The notes beneath the pieces are model-generated. The model ran no database searches. It was not told where the DNA came from and saw only the letters and a list, made by a program, of their open reading frames with translations. A stretch of DNA of 64,000 nucleotides, from assembly GCF_001281025.1 (NCBI RefSeq), contig NZ_CP012646.1:1827001-1891000 (forward strand), read 5' to 3'. Made by a program: the position numbers and the translations under genes. Source of the DNA: Streptococcus mitis (GTDB lineage: Bacteria; Bacillota; Bacilli; Lactobacillales; Streptococcaceae). Of the stretch, positions 42,876 through 51,761 are shown piece by piece (positions within the stretch are counted from its first letter, which is position 1; each line of letters begins with the position of its first letter).

Positions 42876-44618
42876 TTAGGACATGGCCCCAGCCTGCAAG
42901 CTATACATCTTGTGATAGGTTCCTCCCAGAGCCAAGAGTTGCTCATGGGTTCCACTCTCGATAATGCGCCCCTTGTCCAAAACATAGATACAGTTGGCGT
43001 CTTGTATGGTAGAAAGACGATGGGCGATGGCAATGGTTGTTCGTCCCTGTCTCATCTTAGCCAGTGAAGCTTGAACCAGACTTTCTGTTTCAGAGTCAAT
43101 ATTGGCTGTCGCTTCATCCAAAATCAGGATTTTAGGCTGACTAGCGACTGTTCTGGCAAAGGCAAGAAGCTGACGCTGACCAGTAGAGAAACTCGAACCA
43201 CGCTCAGAAACAGGGGCGTCATATCCCTGAGGAAGTTCTTGAATAAAGGAATCTGCATCGACGAAGGCTGCAGCAGCCTGGACCTGCTCATCACTAATGT
43301 CTTGGTACATGGCGATATTGGACTTAATGGTTCCATGATAGAGGAAGGGATCCTGCAAAACTAGCCCGATATTTTCCCTTAGCTCTTCCTGACTGTAGTC
43401 TCTAATATCCACACCATCTAAAAGAACTCGCCCTGACTGGAATTCATAAAAGCGCATGAGGACATTGATAATCGAAGATTTCCCAGAACCCGTATGCCCT
43501 ACAAAAGCAATGGTTTCACCCTTGTTAACGGAGAAGGAAATGTCATCCAGAATCTGGTGTTTCCCGTCATATGAGAAACACACATGTTCAAAACGAATAT
43601 TGCCTTCTTGGATTTTGGCTTGCCCATCTTTTTGAAGGGGCTCATAGGTCCTCTCGTCAATCAAGGAAAAGACACGGCCTGCAGAAACCATAGACGTTTG
43701 CAGAGTTGAAAAGTTTTGCGTCACCTCAATTAGGGGATCAAAGAGGCGGTTGATGTACTGGATAAAGGCATACATGGTTCCTGCCGTTATTCCCAGATAA
43801 AGGCCACGATAGCCAAAGTAGGCCATCAAGACAGCATAGCCTAGGAGTTTCAGTAAACTCATAGCAGGGCGCAAAAAGAGGGCATCCAAGGCTACAGAAC
43901 GGTAGGCATAGACCAAGTGTTCTTGGTTGATCTCATCAAATTCTGCCTGCAGGCGCTTCTCTTGATTAAAGGCCTGGATTATTCTGATTCCTTCGATATT
44001 TTCTGCCAGCTTGCTATTGATATCTGACAAGAGACTTCTGGTTTTCTCAATGATTTTCACTGATTTTTTCCGATAGAGATTGACTAAAAGGAAAATCAAG
44101 GGGAGAAAGAGCAAGACTAAAGCAGTCAAACGAAAATCCAACACCAACATGGTATAAAGAGTTGTCAGAAAGATGAAAACTGCTGAGATAAAGCTAGATA
44201 AAATCCCCGAAAACATATCACTGATGGTCTCAGTATCATTGGTCAAACGAGAGACGATAGAGCCTGCTGGCGTCTTGTCAAAATAAGACATGCCGAGTTT
44301 CTCCATATTGGCAAAGGCATCGCGACGAATATCTCTAACGATGCTGTAGGATACCCGCGCAAAGAGAAGATTGCCAACATACTGGACCAGAGTTTGAAGG
44401 ATATAAAGGCCATAGTAGACCAGCAAAACGGTCACAGCGAGTTGGTTGAGATTGCTGAGATACTGGTCGATAAAGTGGGAGGCCACAAGAGGAATGACAC
44501 TTTTAATGACCGTCGTCGCTAGGAGAAAACTGAGTGCCAAAAAGGTCAGGAGGCCGTAAGGCTTGAGATAGGACATCAAGCGCTTCAATACAGTCCATTG
44601 TTCTTTCTTACTCTGCAT
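42876..44618 (-). CDS. ABC exporter half-transporter B (fused permease-ATPase)
   Basis: 580 residues: six membrane helices (about 15-310), then the ATPase. Walker A GHTGSGKSS, Walker B with Glu (ILILDEATANID), but the signature is FSTGQ instead of LSGGQ. With the next gene upstream it forms a heterodimeric multidrug/lipid exporter of the LmrCD/BmrCD type. The reading frames overlap by 11 bp. In S. pneumoniae the equivalent pair is SP_1839/SP_1840, if I recall correctly; the substrate is uncertain. Confidence 0.92.
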   Translation of the reverse strand: MQSKKEQWTVLKRLMSYLKPYGLLTFLALSFLLATTVIKSVIPLVASHFIDQYLSNLNQLAVTVLLVYYGLYILQTLVQYVGNLLFARVSYSIVRDIRRDAFANMEKLGMSYFDKTPAGSIVSRLTNDTETISDMFSGILSSFISAVFIFLTTLYTMLVLDFRLTALVLLFLPLIFLLVNLYRKKSVKIIEKTRSLLSDINSKLAENIEGIRIIQAFNQEKRLQAEFDEINQEHLVYAYRSVALDALFLRPAMSLLKLLGYAVLMAYFGYRGLYLGITAGTMYAFIQYINRLFDPLIEVTQNFSTLQTSMVSAGRVFSLIDERTYEPLQKDGQAKIQEGNIRFEHVCFSYDGKHQILDDISFSVNKGETIAFVGHTGSGKSSIINVLMRFYEFQSGRVLLDGVDIRDYSQEELRENIGLVLQDPFLYHGTIKSNIAMYQDISDEQVQAAAAFVDADSFIQELPQGYDAPVSERGSSFSTGQRQLLAFARTVASQPKILILDEATANIDSETESLVQASLAKMRQGRTTIAIAHRLSTIQDANCIYVLDKGRIIESGTHEQLLALGGTYHKMYSLQAGAMS

Positions 44619-46353
44619 CTTCTTCTCCTTTCATTTCCAACTGCTGAGACTGGTAGGTTTGGGCATACCAGCCATCCAAAGCTAGCAAGTCTTCGTGCCT
44701 GCCTCGTTCGATGATTTGACCATTTTGCAGGACTAAAATCAAATCTGCATGGACAACCGCGCTGAGGCGATGGGCAGTGATAATGGTTGTTTTGTCCTTT
44801 CGCGTCTCCTTGAGGTTGTCGATAATCGCATACTCCGTCTTGGCATCCACGGCTGACAAAGAATCATCCAAAATCAAGATATCAGGGTCTAAAATCATAG
44901 CCCGACTCATGGCCAGACGCTGCTTTTGACCTCCAGAAAGACTGACTCCCTTTTCGCCAATCAACGTATCAAATCCCTGAGGCATGGCTACAATGTCTTG
45001 GTAAACTTGGGCTAGCTTAGTAGCTTCCTCGACAGCTGAAAGTGTTAAATCAGGATTCCCAAAGCGAATATTGTCTAAGATTGAAGTCGCAAAGAGGAAC
45101 TGGTCCTGAGGGACGTAGCCCATGAGACTGCGAAGGTCTGTCAAACGATAATCGCGAATATCGTGACCGTTTAGGTAAATGGCTCCCTTATCCACATCGT
45201 ACTCACGCAAGAGAAGCTTGATCAAGGACGTTTTTCCAGAGCCTGTCTGACCAACCAAGCCCAGGGTTTGCCCTTTTCCCAAACTAAAGTGAATATCCGT
45301 CAATGTTTCCTCATTTTCAAAGGCAAAGCTATCAATATCGTACTGCAAGCGCCCGTTTTCAATGCCATCTAAAGGAAACTCAGGGTCTTGTACAGGTGAT
45401 TCCTGAGACAAAAGATCCTCAATCCGTTGGTAAGAAACCTTCCCTCGCTGAGTGATATTAAAGAGGAAGCCAATGGCCATAAGAGGCCAGACCAGCATAT
45501 CCAAATAGCTGATAAAGGTAACTAGATTCCCAACTGTAATCTGCCCTTTCTGAACCATCAAGGAGCCGACCAAGAGCGTTAAAACATAGGAGGAACCAAC
45601 AAATAAAAGAACCATGGGGTCAAAGAGACTATCGTATTTCATGGTTTGGAGGTTCTTTTGGAAGGTCAATTCATTGACTGTCTGAAAGGATTTCAACTCG
45701 TCCGCCTGATACCCAAAAGACTTGGTCACTTTAATACCTGATACAGACTCCTGCACCTTATTATTGAGTTCAGAAAAGGCAGCCTGTGATTCACCAAAGG
45801 CCTTGTGGGTCTTTCTCCCTAGACGACTGGTCGCATAAGCCATGAAAGGCAGGGGCAAAATGGCAACTAAGGTCATTTGCCATGAGATGCTAAAAAGCAT
45901 GGTTAGCAAGGTCACTAAAGCTGTGATGGAGGCATCCACCGCAGACATAACACCGCCGCCTGCCAGACGGGTTAAGGCATTGATATCATTTGTAGCGTGT
46001 GCCATCAGGTCTCCCGTTCGATAGGTCTGATAAAAGGCTGGAGACATTTTTGTGAAATGCTCAAATAAGCGAGACCGCATAATCTGCCCCAAACGGTAGG
46101 AGGTTCCGAGGATATACATACGCCAAACATAGCGCAGATAATACATCCCAAAGGCTGCAAGGAGCAAGTAAAATAGGTCAAGAAGGAGGTCCTGCTGGGT
46201 TAATTGCCCCGATGTGATGGCATCAATGACCCGCCCCATGACCATAGGTGGAATGAGATTGAGGACGGAAACCAAGACCAGGGCCACAATCCCGACTAGA
46301 TAACGGCGTTTTTCTAACTTGAAAAACCACCAAAGTTTTTGAATAATGGACAT
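44608..46353 (-). CDS. ABC exporter half-transporter A (fused permease-ATPase)
   Basis: 581 residues from the ATG at 46353, which follows AGAAAGGGA. Six membrane helices then the ATPase. Walker A GQTGSGKTS and signature LSGGQ are canonical, but Walker B ends in Asp (ILILDDSLSAVD). The defects are complementary to those of its partner, leaving one good and one degenerate ATP site in the heterodimer, as in BmrCD and TM287/288. Confidence 0.92.
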   Translation of the reverse strand: MSIIQKLWWFFKLEKRRYLVGIVALVLVSVLNLIPPMVMGRVIDAITSGQLTQQDLLLDLFYLLLAAFGMYYLRYVWRMYILGTSYRLGQIMRSRLFEHFTKMSPAFYQTYRTGDLMAHATNDINALTRLAGGGVMSAVDASITALVTLLTMLFSISWQMTLVAILPLPFMAYATSRLGRKTHKAFGESQAAFSELNNKVQESVSGIKVTKSFGYQADELKSFQTVNELTFQKNLQTMKYDSLFDPMVLLFVGSSYVLTLLVGSLMVQKGQITVGNLVTFISYLDMLVWPLMAIGFLFNITQRGKVSYQRIEDLLSQESPVQDPEFPLDGIENGRLQYDIDSFAFENEETLTDIHFSLGKGQTLGLVGQTGSGKTSLIKLLLREYDVDKGAIYLNGHDIRDYRLTDLRSLMGYVPQDQFLFATSILDNIRFGNPDLTLSAVEEATKLAQVYQDIVAMPQGFDTLIGEKGVSLSGGQKQRLAMSRAMILDPDILILDDSLSAVDAKTEYAIIDNLKETRKDKTTIITAHRLSAVVHADLILVLQNGQIIERGRHEDLLALDGWYAQTYQSQQLEMKGEEDAE

Positions 46354-46392
46354 AAAATCCCTTTCTGATTGCAAATGGAAACCTGAGGCCAA

Positions 46393-46495
46393 TACTCAAT
46401 GAAAATCAAAGAGCAAACTAGGAAACTAGCCGCAGGCTGTACTTGAGTACGGCAAGGCGACGTTGACGCAGTTTGAATTTGATTTTTGAAGAGTA
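46393..46495. repeat. RUP-like intergenic repeat
   Basis: A 103-bp unit beginning TACTCAATGAAAATCAAAG and ending TTGATTTTTGAAGAGTA, with inverted ends and TA at each boundary. It lies between DUF421 and the ABC operon, just upstream of its start region. Confidence 0.7.
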
Positions 46496-46513
46496 CAAGA
46501 CCCCAGGTTTTTC

Positions 46514-47149
46514 TTATTCATAGGTTACGACTGTAACAGCACCCTTGTCATACTCAGCGATAAAGATGTTGGCTACATTGTCATGCCCTTGCTTGCTGAG
46601 ATTATCAAGCAGCCACTCTTCGCTACGACCAATCGATTCCAAGACATCGACTTGGATCACACCGTCAGTCACAACTGGATACTTAGGATTTTCATCTCCC
46701 ATTTGAACCACGATGAGTTGGCCATTTTGTTCTTGCACAGCTCGTTTAACTTGCTTCATCTGGAAAATCCCTTGGCTACGAAGTTTGAGGGCTACATCCG
46801 ATGCAGACAAGCCAACTGAACGACAGGCTTCTGGGTCAATCTGCCCATTTTTGATGAGGAGAGTTGGTTTCCCATCAATCAAGCGTTTGACAAAGCGAAC
46901 ATTGTTATTGAGCCACTTTAGGGTCAAAACCAAAATCGTCCACATCATCAAAATCACTGTGTATTGCAGGATACTGATTGAACTATTGTAAATTACCCCA
47001 CCGATGATACCACCAAGAACATAGTTCTGAATTTGGTCTGTAGCAGAGTTAGGTGCTAGATTCCCCTTTCCTGTCACATTAATAACAAAAACAAGAGAGA
47101 AAAGACCCAAGGCCAGTTTGATTAAAATTTCCATATAGTTGAGTGTCAT
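46514..47149 (-). CDS. DUF421 (YetF-like) membrane protein
   Basis: 211 residues. Three N-terminal membrane segments (to about residue 80), then the DUF421 soluble domain with LIKNGQIDPEACRSVGLSASD and a small beta domain near the end. Homologues in Bacillus (YetF/YdfS) are sporulation-associated or of unknown role. It overlaps the DUF3290 gene by 4 bp; the pair is a common streptococcal unit. Confidence 0.88.
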   Translation of the reverse strand: MTLNYMEILIKLALGLFSLVFVINVTGKGNLAPNSATDQIQNYVLGGIIGGVIYNSSISILQYTVILMMWTILVLTLKWLNNNVRFVKRLIDGKPTLLIKNGQIDPEACRSVGLSASDVALKLRSQGIFQMKQVKRAVQEQNGQLIVVQMGDENPKYPVVTDGVIQVDVLESIGRSEEWLLDNLSKQGHDNVANIFIAEYDKGAVTVVTYE

Positions 47150-47601
47150 TTGTTTACCTCCACCAATTCAATAGCGTCTGTTTGATTCAATTCTAATTTC
47201 TCTAAAAGATACTTGTCTGGTTGGCTCCCGTTCATGGCGCGGTAGAAATTTGGACCTACCTTGACAAGCGCTCCATCAGTGGCAGCTGAAGTATTAACGT
47301 AAACTTCTGATTTATCCACCCCCAAGTCTTTGGAAACAACCTCTATGAAATGAAGTGAGGTTTGAAATTGATTGTTAGAGGCTTGATTGGTCTGGTATTT
47401 TGAGATTGTTACCAAAAGCATGGCTACCAAGGTCAAGGCCAAAATCATGACCAATTCCCGAAACTTAGTCCCCTTTTTATCTCGATAAGCCTTAAAAGCA
47501 AAAAATCCTGTGATAGCTAGGAGCACAATCCCAAAGCCAATCATGATTCCATTTTGTTGACTGATTTGGCTAAGCACATAGTCATATGAGTAAAATTTCA
47601 T
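47146..47601 (-). CDS. DUF3290 family membrane protein
   Basis: 151 residues with an N-terminal two-helix membrane region (about 18-35 and 52-68) and a soluble C-terminal domain. Matches the DUF3290 family by length, topology and its place directly before DUF421. Function unknown. Confidence 0.85.
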   Translation of the reverse strand: MKFYSYDYVLSQISQQNGIMIGFGIVLLAITGFFAFKAYRDKKGTKFRELVMILALTLVAMLLVTISKYQTNQASNNQFQTSLHFIEVVSKDLGVDKSEVYVNTSAATDGALVKVGPNFYRAMNGSQPDKYLLEKLELNQTDAIELVEVNK

Positions 47602-47671
47602 TTATTTTCACTCCCTTTCATAAAATCATTCTTTATTATAAACGAAAGAGGGTGATTTTTCAAACCATACG

Positions 47672-47701
47672 TTGGGAAAATAGACCTTTTTTTGGTATAA
47701 T
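47672..47701 (+). promoter_or_regulatory. Promoter of exoA
   Basis: TTGGGA (47672-47677), 18-bp spacer, TATAAT (47696-47701) with an upstream TTGG. The ATG is at 47735 after AAAAAGGTAA. Confidence 0.65.
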
Positions 47702-47734
47702 AAAATCTATAATCTGAATGAAAAAGGTAACTTT

Positions 47735-48562
47735 ATGAAACTTATCTCATGGAATATTGATTCCCTCAATGCAGCCCTAACTAGTGACTCAGCTCGTGCC
47801 AAATTGTCCCAAGAAGTCCTACAAACCTTGGTCGCTGAAAATGCTGATATCATTGCTATCCAAGAAACCAAGCTTTCTGCCAAAGGCCCTACAAAGAAAC
47901 ACTTGGAAATTTTAGAAGAACTCTTCCCAGGCTACGAAAACACGTGGCGCTCTTCCCAAGAACCTGCCCGTAAAGGCTATGCTGGTACTATGTTCCTCTA
48001 TAAGAAAGAACTCACACCCACTGTCACTTTCCCAGAAATCGGTGCCCCTTCTACCATGGACTTGGAAGGTCGTATCATCACTCTAGAATTTGATAAATTT
48101 TTCGTGACCCAAGTTTACACTCCAAACGCTGGAGACGGCCTCAAACGCTTGGAAGAACGTCAAGTATGGGATGTCAAATATGCTGAGTATTTGGCTCAAC
48201 TAGACAAAGAAAAACCAGTCCTTGCAACCGGTGACTACAATGTGGCCCACAATGAGATTGACCTTGCAAATCCTGCTAGCAACCGCCGTTCACCAGGATT
48301 TACCGACGAGGAGCGTGCTGGATTTACCAACCTTTTAGCAACTGGATTTACTGATACCTTCCGCCACATTCACGGCGATGTTCCAGAACGCTACACTTGG
48401 TGGGCACAGCGCAGCAAGACCTCTAAAATCAATAATACTGGCTGGAGAATTGACTACTGGCTCACAAGTAACCGCATCGCTAACAAGGTGACTAAGTCTG
48501 ATATGATCGACTCGGGAGCTCGCCAAGACCATACACCTATTGTCATGGAGATTGAACTCTAA
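47735..48562 (+). CDS. exoA: Exodeoxyribonuclease III / AP endonuclease
   Basis: 275 residues of the ExoIII family in base-excision repair. Metal and catalytic motifs: KLISWNIDSLN, IAIQETKLS, YTPNAG, GDYNVAHNEIDLANP, and the final HTPIVMEI with catalytic His. Complete length. Followed 11 bp later by the VOC protein gene. Confidence 0.96.
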   Translation: MKLISWNIDSLNAALTSDSARAKLSQEVLQTLVAENADIIAIQETKLSAKGPTKKHLEILEELFPGYENTWRSSQEPARKGYAGTMFLYKKELTPTVTFPEIGAPSTMDLEGRIITLEFDKFFVTQVYTPNAGDGLKRLEERQVWDVKYAEYLAQLDKEKPVLATGDYNVAHNEIDLANPASNRRSPGFTDEERAGFTNLLATGFTDTFRHIHGDVPERYTWWAQRSKTSKINNTGWRIDYWLTSNRIANKVTKSDMIDSGARQDHTPIVMEIEL

Positions 48563-48573
48563 GGAGAAAACGA

Positions 48574-48960
48574 ATGGACTATCAAGCTGTCATTCCTGAA
48601 TTTGTAGTATCTGACATCGAAAAATCACGCCACTTCTACTGCAACCTGCTAGGATTCTCTGTCGAATACGAGCGTCCAGAGGAGAAATTTCTCTTCCTCT
48701 CGCTTGAAGACTGCCAACTTATGCTAGAAGAAGGCAGCGTAAAAGAATTAGCTCAGCTGACCTATCCTTTCGGGCGCGGTGTCAATATTTCCTTTGGCAT
48801 TGCAGATGTTCCTCAGCTCCACCAAAAACTGCTGGAAGCTGACTATCCTATCCATCGTCCCCTGACAAAAAGAGAATTTCGAGTAGGAGATAGCTTTATA
48901 TATCCCCATGAATTTGCGATTTTGGATCCAGATGGCTATTTTTTAAGATTTAGCGAGTAG
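48574..48960 (+). CDS. VOC-superfamily (glyoxalase/bleomycin resistance-like) protein
   Basis: 128 residues with the VOC fold pattern: DIEKSRHFYCNLLGFSVEYE at the start and FAILDPDGYFLRFSE at the end. Such small proteins bind metals or sequester drugs; a specific activity cannot be read from the sequence. AAGGAGAAAA precedes the ATG and it is in operon with exoA. Confidence 0.88.
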   Translation: MDYQAVIPEFVVSDIEKSRHFYCNLLGFSVEYERPEEKFLFLSLEDCQLMLEEGSVKELAQLTYPFGRGVNISFGIADVPQLHQKLLEADYPIHRPLTKREFRVGDSFIYPHEFAILDPDGYFLRFSE

Positions 48961-48993
48961 AATAATAAAGATTTGGAAAAAGTCTTTAAAGTA

Positions 48994-49041
48994 AAAAAGA
49001 CATATTGTCAAGTGTTTAAAAACTTGATAATATGCCTTTTA
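48994..49041 (+). terminator. Terminator of the exoA operon
   Basis: GACATATTGTCAAGT (48999-49013) pairs with ACTTGATAATATGCC (49022-49036), with A- and T-runs outside. From 49042 to the xpt promoter nothing else is seen. Confidence 0.8.
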
Positions 49042-49137
49042 TGATGGAAAAACCTTCTAAATGTTAGCCAATAAGTTGATTTTTGCCTATTTTTATTATA
49101 TTTGTTCGTTTTTAAAACCAAAACACTAACAAAATAT

Positions 49138-49166
49138 TTGATTTCTAAAGTTATTTAGTGTAAAAT
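49138..49166 (+). promoter_or_regulatory. Promoter of xpt-pbuX
   Basis: TTGATT (49138-49143), 17-bp spacer, TAAAAT (49161-49166). Confidence 0.72.
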
Positions 49167-49208
49167 AAAAACATTGGCTCAAGCCTATTTAAAATTGAAT
49201 ATCATTTT

Positions 49209-49275
49209 ACTTGTTTATGTCGTGAATTGGCACGACGTTTCTACAAGGTGCCGGAACACCTAACAATAAGTAAGT
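49209..49275 (+). promoter_or_regulatory. Purine riboswitch aptamer of xpt-pbuX
   Basis: P1 pairs ACTTGTTTAT (49209-49218) with ATAAGTAAGT (49266-49275). P2 is GTCGTG/CACGAC, P3 AGGTG/CACCT, and the joining segment GTTTCTAC is conserved. The two loops contain GG and CC for kissing. Downstream sequences allow P1 to compete with an antiterminator. Confidence 0.88.
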
Positions 49276-49316
49276 CAGAGTGAGGTATGGCCGTTTTTGC
49301 CATGCCTATTTGGGGG

Positions 49317-49347
49317 ACTTGCTTAGAGATTAAGTAAGTTCTTTTTC
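49317..49347 (+). terminator. Riboswitch expression-platform terminator
   Basis: ACTTGCTTA-GAGAT-TAAGTAAGT followed by a T-rich tract. The left arm is also complementary to the 3' strand of P1, so ligand binding would favour termination. Confidence 0.85.
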
Positions 49348-49408
49348 TATTTCTTGCTAGAAACCATAAACAAGCAAATGGATTGGCTTTTAGACTTTAG
49401 GAGGTCTT

Positions 49409-49990
49409 ATGAAATTATTAGAAGAGCGCATCCTCAAGGATGGGCATATCTTGGGTGATAACATCCTCAAGGTGGATTCCTTTTTAACCCACCAAGTTGA
49501 CTTTAGCTTGATGCGAGAGATTGGTAAGGTTTTTGCGGAAAAATTTGCTTCTGCTGGTATTACCAAAGTCGTGACCATTGAAGCGTCAGGTATTGCCCCA
49601 GCCATTTTTACAGCTGAAGTCTTAAACGTTCCCATGATTTTTGCTAAAAAAGCTAAAAACATCACTATGAACGAAGGAATCTTAACTGCCGAAGTTTACT
49701 CCTTTACCAAGCAAGTGACCAGTACCGTTTCTATCGCTGGAAAATTCCTCTCACCAGAGGACAAGGTCTTGATTATCGACGATTTCCTTGCTAATGGCCA
49801 AGCTGCTAAAGGCTTGATTCAAATCATCGAACAAGCTGGTGCCACAGTCGAAGCTATCGGTATTGTGATTGAAAAATCCTTCCAAGATGGCCGTGATTTG
49901 CTTGAAAAAGCAGGCTATCCTGTCCTATCACTCGCTCGTTTGGATCGTTTTGAAAATGGTCAAGTCGTATTTAAGGAGGCAGATCTCTAA
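49409..49990 (+). CDS. xpt: Xanthine phosphoribosyltransferase
   Basis: 193 residues; converts xanthine and PRPP to XMP. The PRPP-binding motif is [17 protein letters not shown] (about residues 121-137). GGAGG precedes the ATG. Its last base overlaps the pbuX start (TAATG), so translation is coupled. Confidence 0.96.
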   Translation: MKLLEERILKDGHILGDNILKVDSFLTHQVDFSLMREIGKVFAEKFASAGITKVVTIEASGIAPAIFTAEVLNVPMIFAKKAKNITMNEGILTAEVYSFTKQVTSTVSIAGKFLSPEDKVLIIDDFLANGQAAKGLIQIIEQAGATVEAIGIVIEKSFQDGRDLLEKAGYPVLSLARLDRFENGQVVFKEADL

Positions 49991-51252
49991 TGCAAACTCA
50001 AGAAAAACATTCACAAGCAGCCGTTCTTGGCTTGCAGCACTTACTAGCCATGTACTCAGGATCTATCCTGGTTCCCATCATGATTGCGACAGCCCTTGGC
50101 TATTCAACTGAGCAGTTGACCTACCTGATTTCCACAGATATCTTCATGTGTGGGGTGGCAACCTTCCTCCAACTCCAACTCAACAAATACTTTGGAATTG
50201 GACTCCCAGTCGTTCTTGGAGTTGCTTTCCAATCCGTCGCTCCCTTGATTATGATTGGGCAAAGCCATGGTAGTGGTGCTATGTTTGGTGCCCTTATCGC
50301 ATCAGGGATTTACGTGGTTCTTGTTTCAGGCATCTTCTCAAAAGTTGCCAATCTCTTCCCATCTATCGTAACAGGATCTGTTATTACCACGATTGGTTTA
50401 ACCTTGATTCCTGTCGCTATTGGAAATATGGGAAATAACGTTCCAGAGCCAACTGGTCAAAGTCTCTTGCTTGCAGCTATCACTGTTTTGATTATCCTCT
50501 TGATTAACATCTTTACCAAAGGATTTATCAAATCTATCTCTATTTTGATTGGTCTGGTTGTTGGAACTGCCATTGCTGCTAGCATGGGCTTGGTTGATTT
50601 CTCTCCTGTTGCGGCAGCACCGCTCGTCCATGTCCCAACTCCACTCTACTTTGGGATGCCAACCTTTGAAATCTCATCTATTGTCATGATGTGTATCATC
50701 GCAACGGTGTCTATGGTTGAGTCGACTGGTGTTTACCTAGCCTTGTCTGATATCACGAAAGACCCAATCGACAGCACACGCCTTCGCAACGGTTACCGCG
50801 CAGAAGGCTTGGCCGTACTTCTCGGAGGAATCTTTAACACCTTCCCTTACACAGGATTTTCACAAAACGTTGGTTTGGTTAAATTATCAGGTATCAAGAC
50901 TCGCCTGCCAATCTACTACGCAGCTGGTTTCCTGGTTCTCCTTGGACTCCTTCCTAAGTTTGGCGCCCTTGCCCAAATCATTCCAAGCCCTGTCCTCGGT
51001 GGTGCCATGCTGGTGATGTTTGGTTTTGTATCCATTCAAGGGATGCAAATTCTCGCTCGTGTTGACTTTGCTAACAATGAACATAACTTCCTTATTGCAG
51101 CTGTTTCAATCGCTGCAGGTGTCGGTCTAAATAACAGTAATCTCTTTGTCAGCATGCCGACAGCCTTCCAAATGTTCTTCTCAAACGGAATCGTCGTAGC
51201 CAGCCTACTCGCCATTGTACTCAATGCTGTATTAAATCATAAAAAGAAATAA
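49990..51252 (+). CDS. pbuX: Xanthine permease (NCS2 family)
   Basis: 420 residues, about 14 membrane segments. Shows the NAT/NCS2 pattern with QHLLAMYSGSILVPI near the start and the ESTGVYLALSD segment of the carrier domain. Imports xanthine for Xpt. Confidence 0.95.
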   Translation: MQTQEKHSQAAVLGLQHLLAMYSGSILVPIMIATALGYSTEQLTYLISTDIFMCGVATFLQLQLNKYFGIGLPVVLGVAFQSVAPLIMIGQSHGSGAMFGALIASGIYVVLVSGIFSKVANLFPSIVTGSVITTIGLTLIPVAIGNMGNNVPEPTGQSLLLAAITVLIILLINIFTKGFIKSISILIGLVVGTAIAASMGLVDFSPVAAAPLVHVPTPLYFGMPTFEISSIVMMCIIATVSMVESTGVYLALSDITKDPIDSTRLRNGYRAEGLAVLLGGIFNTFPYTGFSQNVGLVKLSGIKTRLPIYYAAGFLVLLGLLPKFGALAQIIPSPVLGGAMLVMFGFVSIQGMQILARVDFANNEHNFLIAAVSIAAGVGLNNSNLFVSMPTAFQMFFSNGIVVASLLAIVLNAVLNHKKK

Positions 51253-51253
51253 G

Positions 51254-51281
51254 AAAAAGAGGTGTAAGCCTCTTTTTTTTT
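51254..51281. terminator. Terminator between pbuX and the thioesterase gene
   Basis: AAAAAGAGG-TGTAAG-CCTCTTTTT, with A- and T-runs, usable by the two convergent genes. Confidence 0.85.
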
Positions 51282-51287
51282 GTTTCT

Positions 51288-51713
51288 CTATATCCTTACC
51301 TGTCTTTCTTCTGACCGCTGACCCGTGACAAACATGGTAAAGGTTGCTTTGCAGACATTTCTGCCCTCTTGATTGGTAATATCCACATCCACGACACAGG
51401 TTGTGCGACCTTGATGGACACATTCTCCTTTAATAGTCAACACATCGTCGAGTTTTCCTGCCTTGAGGTAGTTGATAGAGGATTGTAGTGTCACCCCATC
51501 AAGTCCCAGCGAGATAACCACCAAACCACTGATCTGGTCGCAAAGGGTAAAGAGATAGCCACCATGGGCATTGCCATAGTAGTTGAGCGACGAGTCCACT
51601 ACTTTGGTCGTCACCACAACGTGACCATCTCTCATTTTTTCAATTTCATAATTTTCAAAGGCAGATATAGCGTCAAAATGAAAATCTTTCATCGTTTCCT
51701 CCTGATATTTCAA
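51288..51713 (-). CDS. PaaI-type hotdog thioesterase
   Basis: 141 residues. Hotdog-fold pattern with NAHGGYLFTLCDQISGLV (about 46-63), in which N, HGG and D are the usual active-site positions of PaaI-like acyl-CoA thioesterases. Substrate unknown. A TCCTCC complement (AGGAGGAAA) precedes the ATG. Confidence 0.9.
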   Translation of the reverse strand: MKYQEETMKDFHFDAISAFENYEIEKMRDGHVVVTTKVVDSSLNYYGNAHGGYLFTLCDQISGLVVISLGLDGVTLQSSINYLKAGKLDDVLTIKGECVHQGRTTCVVDVDITNQEGRNVCKATFTMFVTGQRSEERQVRI

Positions 51714-51761
51714 ACGACACTATGATACTACTTTTTATAGGACTGTGCAAGGAGAAAGCTC

